Below are positions 1-5,249 of a DNA stretch of 5,249 nt, piece after piece. Origin of the DNA: an uncultured Opitutaceae bacterium (lineage in GTDB: Bacteria > Verrucomicrobiota > Verrucomicrobiia > Opitutales > Opitutaceae); the NCBI GenBank assembly GCA_903885525.1, contig CAISJA010000098.1, positions 1-5,249 on the forward strand, written 5' to 3'. Within the stretch, counting starts at the first letter, position 1; each line of letters begins with the position of its first letter. The position numbers and the translations under genes were made by a program. The notes beneath the pieces were generated by a model. It was given only the letters and a program-made list of their open reading frames with translations. It made no database searches and had not been told where the DNA came from.

Positions 1-716
1 CCGAACAGCACCTCCGCGCCCTCGCTGCGGCCGATCCAGGCTTCCTGCATGCGCTTGGTCGAATCGGGCCAGTCGACCGCCTTCAGGCCGTCGAGCAGCG
101 ATTCGGCATAGGCCGTGATGCGCAACACCCACTGGCGGAGGTTGCGGCGCTCGACCGGGAAATTGCCGACCTCCGACCGTCCGTCGACAACCTCCTCGTT
201 GGCGAGGATGGTGCGCAGCTCCGGACACCACCACACGGGCCGCTCGTCCACATAGGCGAGGCCCTTCCGGAACAGCTGCAGGAAGATCCACTGCGTCCAG
301 CGGAAGTAGGCCGGGTCGGTGGTGTCGACTTCGCGATCCCAGTCATAAGAAAATCCGAGGGCCTTGATTTGGCGGCGGAAGTTGGCGATGTTTTGTCGGG
401 TGTTGGTCGCGGGATGCGTACCGGTCTTCACGGCATGCTGCTCGGCGGGCAGGCCGAACGCGTCCCAGCCGATGGGGTGCAGCACGTTGAAGCCGCGGGC
501 GCGCTTGTAGCGGGCCAGGATGTCGGTGGCGGTGTAGCCCTCGGGGTGGCCGATGTGCAGCCCCGCCCCGGAGGGATACGGAAACATGTCCAGGATGTAA
601 TATTTCGGGCGGGAGGTGTCGTCTCCGGCGCGAAACGCCTTGGTTTCCTCCCAGATTCTCTGCCAATGTGGCTCGATCTTGAGAAACTCGTATTCTTTGG
701 AATTGGTAGCTGCCAT
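1..716 (-). CDS. leuS: Leucyl-tRNA synthetase, N-terminal part (partial at left edge)
   Basis: Cytoplasmic class I aminoacyl-tRNA synthetase that charges tRNA-Leu with leucine using ATP. I translated the minus strand from the ATG at 716-714 and found 238 uninterrupted codons to the window edge. Residues 43-61 carry the class I signature in its LeuRS form, with HIGH at 54-57 followed by PEGYTATD. Further LeuRS landmarks are GWDAFGLPAEQHA (83-95), the region around WWCPELRTILANEEV (162-176) and RQWVLRITAYAE (194-205), then WIGRSEGAEV (227-236), which leads into the CP1 editing domain. The KMSKS loop, most of the editing domain and the C-terminus lie outside the window. The zinc-type insertion has only one cysteine (C164), so a complete metal site is unlikely in this part. 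The chosen start gives a normal LeuRS N-terminus (EYEFLKIEPHWQ) and has only a weak GGCGGA-like ribosome site 9 bases upstream. It diverges from the protease gene beside it. Confidence 0.97.
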   Translation of the reverse strand, partial: MAATNSKEYEFLKIEPHWQRIWEETKAFRAGDDTSRPKYYILDMFPYPSGAGLHIGHPEGYTATDILARYKRARGFNVLHPIGWDAFGLPAEQHAVKTGTHPATNTRQNIANFRRQIKALGFSYDWDREVDTTDPAYFRWTQWIFLQLFRKGLAYVDERPVWWCPELRTILANEEVVDGRSEVGNFPVERRNLRQWVLRITAYAESLLDGLKAVDWPDSTKRMQEAWIGRSEGAEVLF

Positions 717-719
717 TTC

Positions 720-2096
720 GTGAAATCCGCCACTTTGCGACAATCAACCGCACCGTCAACCCTGCTCCGCAGCCTGGCGCTGCTCGGCCTTGCCCTGGCT
801 GCGACCGCGACCACCGCCTTCGCCGCGGGGGTCAGCCGGGGCTTCAACCGCCTGCTCGACGCGGTGGTGATGATCGAGGTTCACGAGATCACCTTCGAGG
901 ACGGCGCGCAGCGCCCCACCGGCGGCATTGGCTCCGGCGTCATCATCTCCAAGGACGGCCTCATCCTGACCAACGCCCATGTCGCCGGCCCGCCGGCCTT
1001 CGAAATCACCGTCACCCTCTCCAACCTTGAGCGGGTCAACGCCCGGCTGGTCGGCTGGGACCACTGGACCGACCTCGCCGTGCTCCGGCTCGACCTCGAC
1101 GACGTAAAGCGGCGCAAACTCGCCTTCACCAGCGCCGAGTTCGGCGATTCCGACCGGCTCTTTCCGGGGGAGACGGTCTATGCCGTTGGCACGCCCTATG
1201 GCCGGACCCGCACCGTCACTCGCGGCATCATTTCCAACAACACCCGGCCCTACTCCGACGTCAATGGCGTGGAGGGCTACGAGACCGGTTTCTTCAACAA
1301 TTGGTTGCAGACCGATGCCGCCATCAACCCGGGCAACAGCGGCGGCCCGCTCGTCACCGAGGACGGCGAGGTGGTCGGCATCAACTCCCGCGCCTACATC
1401 GGGGCGGAGGGGCTCGGCTTTGCCATCCCCGCCAACGTCGCGCGCCGGGTGGCGGACACCCTCGTGGCCCAGGGCGCGGTCACACGCAGCTATCTGGGTC
1501 TCCGCCTGCGCGAACTGCAGGACCTGGAGAGAAACTACGCCCTCGCGGTCAACACCGGCGTGCTCGTCGACCATGTTGACACCGCTTCGCCCGCCGCCCG
1601 GGCCGGCCTGCGTCCGAGCGATGTCATCCTCACCCTGAACGGCCAGAAGCTCGACGGCCGTTTCGCCGAGCAGCTCGCGCCCATTCTCAACACCATTGCC
1701 AGCCTGCCCGTGGGCTCGCCGGTGAAGCTGGGCGTGAAACGCGGCTCCAAGCTGCTGGAGCTGGGCGCGGTCACCGAAAAACTGGAGAGCCATGTGGGCG
1801 AGGAGGCGGCGTTCGAGAAATGGGGCCTGAGCGTGCGCAAGGTCTCTCGCGCCTACGCCCGCGACAACCAGCTCGTCGATTCCTCCGGCGTGCTCGTCAT
1901 CGGCGCGCTGCCCGGGTACCCGGCGGCCCTCTCCGGCCTCGAGCGCGGCGACATTATCACGCGGATCGGCGGCACCCCCGTCGTCGGGCTCGACAGTCTG
2001 CGCGGCCTCTACCGCACGTTTGAGCAGACGCCGGCCCCGGTGCTGGTGGAAGCCAGGCGCGACCGCCGTGTCTCCCTCTACGTTTTCAAGCCATGA
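720..2096 (+). CDS. Exported HtrA/DegQ-type serine protease with two PDZ domains
   Basis: Predicted envelope protease and quality-control factor that cleaves misfolded exported proteins. Started at GTG 720 it has 458 residues, close to the roughly 455-475 of DegQ and DegP. The N-terminus looks like a Sec signal peptide: basic residues K2, R7 and R17, a hydrophobic stretch at about 18-33, and likely cleavage after AFA (33-35). The trypsin-like domain spans about 40-250 with the full triad: H87 in LTNAHVA, D118 in TDLAVLRL, S207 in NPGNSGGP. The HtrA motif GLGFAIP lies at 231-237. PDZ1 covers about 256-345 (carboxylate loop YLGL at 258-261) and PDZ2 about 368-457. The open frame extends upstream to 369 but there it is antisense to leuS, so a start near 720 is preferred; TTG at 735 is an alternative that keeps the signal peptide. 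No clear ribosome site is seen for either. Its stop overlaps the next gene's start (ATGA). The family assignment is firm; the exact start is not. Confidence 0.93.
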   Translation: MKSATLRQSTAPSTLLRSLALLGLALAATATTAFAAGVSRGFNRLLDAVVMIEVHEITFEDGAQRPTGGIGSGVIISKDGLILTNAHVAGPPAFEITVTLSNLERVNARLVGWDHWTDLAVLRLDLDDVKRRKLAFTSAEFGDSDRLFPGETVYAVGTPYGRTRTVTRGIISNNTRPYSDVNGVEGYETGFFNNWLQTDAAINPGNSGGPLVTEDGEVVGINSRAYIGAEGLGFAIPANVARRVADTLVAQGAVTRSYLGLRLRELQDLERNYALAVNTGVLVDHVDTASPAARAGLRPSDVILTLNGQKLDGRFAEQLAPILNTIASLPVGSPVKLGVKRGSKLLELGAVTEKLESHVGEEAAFEKWGLSVRKVSRAYARDNQLVDSSGVLVIGALPGYPAALSGLERGDIITRIGGTPVVGLDSLRGLYRTFEQTPAPVLVEARRDRRVSLYVFKP

Positions 2097-3607
2097 GCCG
2101 TTGCTTCCCCTGTGCCCGATCATTCCCGGTGCCGCCCGTCCGCACCCCGACCGCGCCCATGCGCCACCAGGGCCGCCGTGCGCTCCCCCTCGCGGGCGGT
2201 TCTCGTTTTTCCGGCCTCCACCGGCAGATCCTGAACACGGTTTTGCTCGGCTTGGGCTTGTTCCTGCCGGCCCTGCGTGCGGCCACGGTCCCCGAACTGC
2301 TCAAGGAACGCCTCCCCTGCGTCGTCGCCATCGAATTTGTCGTGCAAACCGAGACCGACCGCCGGCCCAACACCGTTCTCGGCACGGTCATCGACGATCA
2401 AGGCACCGTCGTGTTGCCGGGCAGCGCCATCTCACCGGGCCTGGCCAACGACCAGTTGCGCAACTTCAAGGCCTTCACCCCCGGCAGCGGCGAGGAGTAC
2501 TCCGCCGAATACCTGGGGCAGGACGCCTACACCGGTTGGCACTACGTCCGCGTCGAGCCGCGCCTGCGCCCGCTCCTCGTGCCCATCGCGCGCTTCGCCC
2601 CGCCGGGCACGCCCGCGCCCCGGCTCGACGACGAGGTCTGGGGCATCGGCCTGCGCAACCGCGAGGAGGATTTCATGCCCTACGTCCTGAGCTCCCGGCT
2701 CGCGCTCATCTCGCGCCTGCCAAACGAGACCGCCATCGCGGCGCAGGAGGTGGCCGGCCCGGGCCTGCCGGTGTTCGACCGCAGCGGGCGCTTCATCGGC
2801 CTCGCCCAGAATTCCTTCGGCCAGAATTTCCTGATGTTCTCCCGCGGCCAGAACGGTGCACCCGTCCTGCTCGTCAACGTCGAGGAGAGCAGCGTCGTGC
2901 TCCTCGCCTCGGAGGTACTGCCCAATCTCAGCCGCATCCCCGCCCGTCCCGACGGCCGGCCCATCGCCTGGATCGGCATCTACGGCCTGCAGCCGGTGGA
3001 CCCCGAGGTGGGCAAACTGCTGCGTCTGGAAATGCAGTCCGGCGTGGTGGTCAGCGATTTCTTCGAGGGCGGCCCCGCCGCCCTCGCCGGCCTGCAGGAT
3101 CGCGACATCGTGCTCGCCCTGGATGGCCGGCCGCTGCCGCGTTTCAAGCCCGACCGCGCCGTCCTCGGCTACTTCGGGCAGGAAATCCTCCGCCATCGCC
3201 CTGGCGATGTCCTGACCCTCACCGTCCTGCGCGGCCCGGACCGGAGCGACATCAAGGTTACGCTGGGCGACGAACCCAAAATGGTGCGCGAGGCCACCCG
3301 GCACTACTTTGAGCAGCTCGGCTTCACCATCCGCGAATTCCTGGCGCTTGACACCATCGCCAACCGCACCCGGGCCGCCGACCGCGGGGGCGTGATCGTG
3401 CACTTCCTCAAGCCCAATGGCCCCGCCGACCTGGCCGGTTTGCGGCCCGACGATTGGATCCGCGAGATCGACGGCCAGGAGATCCACACCTACGCCGAGG
3501 CGGTGGAGCGCCTGACCGGGCTGGAAGCCGATCCGACCCGCCGTGAATTTGTGCTCCTCGCCAGCCGCGGGGGTGAAACCCAGGTCCTCCGCCTGAAGCT
3601 GAAGTGA
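2093..3607 (+). CDS. HtrA-like two-PDZ protein with degenerate protease domain (probable pseudoprotease)
   Basis: Started at the ATG in the ATGA overlap it has 504 residues. A hydrophobic export segment at about 46-61 ends in LPALRA, so it is probably periplasmic or anchored. ATG 2159 would remove 22 Pro- and Cys-containing residues and give a more normal signal peptide. Residues about 66-255 can be aligned by eye with the protease domain of the preceding gene: LGTVIDDQGTVVLPGSAIS matches its His region, GQDAYTGWHYVRV its Asp region, and VAGPGLPVFDRSGRFIGL its Ser region. At the triad positions the residues are A112 for His, G148 for Asp and P223 for Ser, and GNSGGP is lost, so proteolysis is not expected. 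Two PDZ domains remain, about 291-392 (WIGIYG; GGPAALAGLQDRDIVLALDG) and 405-502 (NGPADLAGLRPDDWIREIDG). The frame is long and intact with conserved PDZ motifs, so it looks like a functional gene. A role as regulator, scaffold or partner of the upstream protease is inferred from overlap and shared architecture. Automated annotation would probably just call it a PDZ-domain protein. Confidence 0.85.
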   Translation: MSRCFPCARSFPVPPVRTPTAPMRHQGRRALPLAGGSRFSGLHRQILNTVLLGLGLFLPALRAATVPELLKERLPCVVAIEFVVQTETDRRPNTVLGTVIDDQGTVVLPGSAISPGLANDQLRNFKAFTPGSGEEYSAEYLGQDAYTGWHYVRVEPRLRPLLVPIARFAPPGTPAPRLDDEVWGIGLRNREEDFMPYVLSSRLALISRLPNETAIAAQEVAGPGLPVFDRSGRFIGLAQNSFGQNFLMFSRGQNGAPVLLVNVEESSVVLLASEVLPNLSRIPARPDGRPIAWIGIYGLQPVDPEVGKLLRLEMQSGVVVSDFFEGGPAALAGLQDRDIVLALDGRPLPRFKPDRAVLGYFGQEILRHRPGDVLTLTVLRGPDRSDIKVTLGDEPKMVREATRHYFEQLGFTIREFLALDTIANRTRAADRGGVIVHFLKPNGPADLAGLRPDDWIREIDGQEIHTYAEAVERLTGLEADPTRREFVLLASRGGETQVLRLKLK

Positions 3608-3735
3608 GCCCGGCCTGGCCCGCCCGCCCGAGGGCCGGCCGGTGAGGGGGGGGCGAGGCAGGCTGGGCGGGCGCCGGAGCAAAGCTGTTGACCTCCGGCG
3701 ACCCGCGCCGACAGGCTTCGCCCGGTCCCACTTCA
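3608..3735. other. GC-rich intergenic gap before plsY, with inverted repeat and G8 run
   Basis: No gene is supported here. CGCCCGCCC at 3621-3629 is the exact reverse complement of GGGCGGGCG at 3665-3673, a possible 9-bp stem enclosing 35 bases that include the self-complementary GGCCGGCC (3633-3640) and a run of eight G (3646-3653). No T-run follows, so it is not a classical intrinsic terminator. TTGACC at 3688-3693 resembles a -35 box, but nothing good matches a -10 box at 16-18 bp spacing. The gap is long enough for plsY to have its own promoter, but I cannot identify one. Confidence 0.4.
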
Positions 3736-4389
3736 ATGTCTTTCAGCGCCTACCTCGCACCCACTCTGGCCGGCTATCTGCTCGGCGCCTTGCCTTTTGG
3801 CTATCTCGTGGCTCGGGCGCATGGGGTGGACATCTTCAAGGCGGGAAGCGGAAATCCCGGCGCGACCAACGTCAAACGGGTCTTGGGGGCTCGGGCGGGC
3901 AACACCGTCTTCGCCCTCGACGCCGTCAAGGGCGCGGTGGCGGCGGGCTGGGTGGGCTTCCTGACTGCTCCTGACCTGCCGGACTGGAAACTGCGCAGCT
4001 TGGCGGGGCTGCTGGCGGCCATCTTGGGCCACTCCTTCTCCTGCTTCACCCGTTTCAAGGGCGGCAAGGGCGTGGCCACGGCGGCCGGGGGTCTCCTCGT
4101 CCTCGTGCCCGCAGCCTGCCTGCTCGGCGGGCTCGTGTGGGTGATGGCGTTCTACACCACCCGGTATGTCTCACTCGGGTCGATCCTGGCCGCTGTCGCC
4201 GTGCCGGCCGCCGGGTGGCTGCTCGGCTACCCGCTGCCCTTGAACCTGGTGGTGACGCTCATCGGCGCCTTCGTCATCTTCCGGCACCGGGATAACCTTC
4301 GCCGCCTGCGGAACGGCACCGAAAACCGGTTTGCCCGAAAATCCAGCCCGCCGGCAACCGGAGACAGAAAACCGGACGCCGGCGGCTGA
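3736..4389 (+). CDS. plsY: Acyl-phosphate:glycerol-3-phosphate acyltransferase PlsY
   Basis: Inner-membrane enzyme that transfers an acyl group from acyl-phosphate (made by PlsX) to sn-glycerol-3-phosphate, giving lysophosphatidic acid, the first committed step of phospholipid synthesis in most bacteria. It has 217 residues, against about 200 for the family. All three conserved PlsY loops are present: GSGNPGATN (37-45), the glycine-rich KGGKGVAT (108-115), and HRDNLRRLRNGTE (184-196). Hydrophobic segments at about 5-26, 53-77, 86-103, 116-140 and 145-181 fit a five-helix membrane protein. An in-frame TTG at 3688 would add 16 non-family residues, so ATG 3736 is chosen because it sits directly before the first helix; its ribosome site is weak. 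The last 18 or so residues (200-217, polar, rich in Arg, Lys, Pro) extend past the conserved core and are probably a dispensable cytoplasmic tail. plsX is not in the window. The neighbours give no functional link. Confidence 0.96.
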   Translation: MSFSAYLAPTLAGYLLGALPFGYLVARAHGVDIFKAGSGNPGATNVKRVLGARAGNTVFALDAVKGAVAAGWVGFLTAPDLPDWKLRSLAGLLAAILGHSFSCFTRFKGGKGVATAAGGLLVLVPAACLLGGLVWVMAFYTTRYVSLGSILAAVAVPAAGWLLGYPLPLNLVVTLIGAFVIFRHRDNLRRLRNGTENRFARKSSPPATGDRKPDAGG

Positions 4390-4390
4390 A

Positions 4391-4416
4391 TCCGGACGGG
4401 GCGCGCCCCCGCCGGA
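4391..4416 (+). terminator. Strong GC stem-loop just after plsY (candidate transcript end)
   Basis: One base after the plsY stop, TCCGG (4391-4395) pairs with CCGGA (4412-4416) and CGGGG (4397-4401) pairs with CCCCG (4407-4411). This leaves one bulged A at 4396 and a five-base loop: a 10-bp, almost all G-C stem. The centre, GGGGCGCGCCCC (4398-4409), is also a perfect DNA palindrome. There is no T-tract, so intrinsic termination is uncertain; a 3'-end stabilising hairpin or a Rho-assisted end is equally possible. The position right after a stop codon supports a 3'-end role. Confidence 0.45.
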
Positions 4417-4427
4417 CTATGACGCAC

Positions 4428-4443
4428 GGCACGGAGTCGTGCC
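4428..4443 (+). other. Small perfect hairpin in the region upstream of lysC
   Basis: GGCACG (4428-4433) and CGTGCC (4438-4443) form a 6-bp stem with a GAGT loop, 44 bases before the lysC start. It could be part of the lysC 5' leader, a protein-binding dyad, or chance in GC-rich DNA. The 98-bp gap is too short for a full lysine riboswitch, which is usually well over 150 bases, and I see none of its structure. TTGCCT at 4444-4449 and TCATTT at 4467-4472 are at 17-bp spacing but match promoter consensus poorly. Confidence 0.25.
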
Positions 4444-4487
4444 TTGCCTAAGCCCCGGCTCAGTCCTCATTTTCTACCTTTGGAATT

Positions 4488-5249
4488 ATGGCACTCATCG
4501 TCCAGAAATACGGCGGCACCTCGGTCGGCGATGTCGACCGCATCAAGAACGTCGCCGCCCGCATCAAGGTCGCGCGCGAGCAGGGGCATCAGCTCGTCGT
4601 CGTGGTCTCCGCCCGCGCCGGCGTGACCAACGAATTGCTCGCCCGGGCCAAGGCGGTCAATCCGCGCCCCGACACCCGGGAACTCGACATGCTGCTGGCC
4701 GTGGGCGAGCAGGAGACGATTGCGCTCACCGCCATGGCCCTCCATGCGCTCGGCATCCCCGCCGTCTCCTACACCGGGGCCCAGGCGGGCATCGTGACCG
4801 ACCTCATCCACACCAAGGCCAAGATCACGAGCATCGTCCCCACGGCGCTCCGGGCCGACGTCATGGCCGGCAAAGTCGCCATCGTGGCCGGCTTCCAAGG
4901 CATGAATGAACACGGCCAGATCACCACGCTCGGCCGCGGCGGCTCCGACCTCACCGCCATCGCCCTGGCCGCCGCCCTGCGCGCCGACAAATGCGAGATC
5001 TACACCGATGTCGACGGCGTCTACACCGCCGACCCGCGCATCGTGAAGAACGCGAGCAAACTCGAGGAGATCAGCTACGACGAGATGCTGGAACTCGCCT
5101 CGCAGGGATCGAAGGTCATGCAGTCGCGCTCCGTCGAGTTTGCCAAGAAATACGGCGTCATCTTTGAAGTCCGCAGCAGTTTCAACCACAACCCCGGAAC
5201 TATCGTGAAAGAGGAAGTTTCCTACATGGAACGGGTCGTCGTCCGCGGC
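4488..5249 (+). CDS. lysC: Aspartate kinase, catalytic domain (partial at right edge)
   Basis: Cytoplasmic aspartokinase that phosphorylates L-aspartate with ATP to 4-aspartyl phosphate, the entry step to lysine, threonine, methionine and diaminopimelate. 254 codons run from ATG 4488 to the window end. Family motifs seen: KYGGTSVGD (7-15) at the N-terminus of the amino-acid kinase fold, VVVVSARAGVTNEL (37-50), ELDMLLAVGEQ (65-75), VAGFQGMNEHGQITTLGRGG (133-152) with SDLTAIALAAAL (153-164), and the nucleotide-binding YTDVDGVYTADPR (172-184). FEVRSSFNHNPGT (226-238) is where the kinase domain normally ends. The C-terminal ACT domains, which set feedback inhibition by lysine or threonine, are beyond the edge, so the isozyme type and a fusion to homoserine dehydrogenase cannot be decided here. 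The N-terminus starts at the usual place; GGA at 4482-4484 is a short-spaced weak ribosome site. It is separated from plsY by 98 bp and two stem-loops, so it is probably its own unit. Confidence 0.95.
   Translation, partial: MALIVQKYGGTSVGDVDRIKNVAARIKVAREQGHQLVVVVSARAGVTNELLARAKAVNPRPDTRELDMLLAVGEQETIALTAMALHALGIPAVSYTGAQAGIVTDLIHTKAKITSIVPTALRADVMAGKVAIVAGFQGMNEHGQITTLGRGGSDLTAIALAAALRADKCEIYTDVDGVYTADPRIVKNASKLEEISYDEMLELASQGSKVMQSRSVEFAKKYGVIFEVRSSFNHNPGTIVKEEVSYMERVVVRG

Noticed and set aside
369..719. Upstream extension of the protease frame
   Set aside because: These codons are antisense to well-conserved LeuRS sequence and precede the signal peptide, so the extension is very unlikely to be translated.
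756..2123. Long open frame (455 codons) on the minus strand opposite the HtrA protease gene
   Set aside because: It is a shadow of the GC-rich codon pattern of the protease gene. The translation is low-complexity, rich in Gly, Ala, Val and Asp, with no recognisable domain.
2020..3312. 430-codon plus-strand frame overlapping the second HtrA-like gene in another frame
   Set aside because: The product is an Arg/Pro/Ala-rich out-of-frame translation without domains, whereas the 2093 frame gives clear PDZ motifs.
2432..3736. Long open frame (434 codons) on the minus strand opposite the second HtrA-like gene
   Set aside because: Same shadow effect. The plus strand encodes clear PDZ domains, and the minus translation has no family motif.
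4390..4487. Lysine riboswitch upstream of the aspartokinase
   Set aside because: The gap is only 98 bp and shows none of the long multi-helix structure expected of that riboswitch.
4524..4537. Possible loss of an aspartokinase motif, because the window reads SARAGVTNEL where many family members have SAMGKTT
   Set aside because: E. coli-type lysine-sensitive aspartokinase has a similar SASAGITN motif, so this is normal family variation.

Overview
The window reads as a GC-rich bacterial chromosome segment with dense housekeeping genes and no mobile elements, RNA genes or CRISPR repeats that I can see. The protein flavour (a two-PDZ HtrA protease beside an HtrA-like partner, PlsY, a stand-alone aspartokinase, strong preference for G or C at third codon positions) would fit a Gram-negative such as a member of the Verrucomicrobiota (Opitutaceae-like). 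That placement is inference from general resemblance, not from a marker gene.

Layout. Positions 1-716, minus strand: the N-terminal third of leucyl-tRNA synthetase (leuS), running off the left edge. Divergent from it, with start codons only 3 bp apart, begins a plus-strand pair: an exported HtrA/DegQ-type serine protease with an intact catalytic triad and two PDZ domains (720-2096), then, overlapping by ATGA, a second exported HtrA-like protein with two PDZ domains (2093-3607). In the second protein all three catalytic positions are replaced. A 128-bp GC- and G-run-rich gap follows, then plsY, the acyl-phosphate glycerol-3-phosphate acyltransferase (3736-4389). A 98-bp gap with two stem-loops precedes the first 254 codons of an aspartokinase, probably lysC (4488 to the right edge).

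Function. leuS, plsY and lysC are core genes for translation, phospholipid synthesis and aspartate-family amino acids. They are probably neighbours without sharing a pathway. The two HtrA-like genes do look like a unit: same export route, same domain order, overlapping reading frames. The most interesting feature of the window is this pairing of an active envelope protease with a probably catalytically dead, PDZ-retaining paralogue, which could act as a regulator, adaptor or mixed-oligomer subunit. That role is a hypothesis. I found no wholly novel system.
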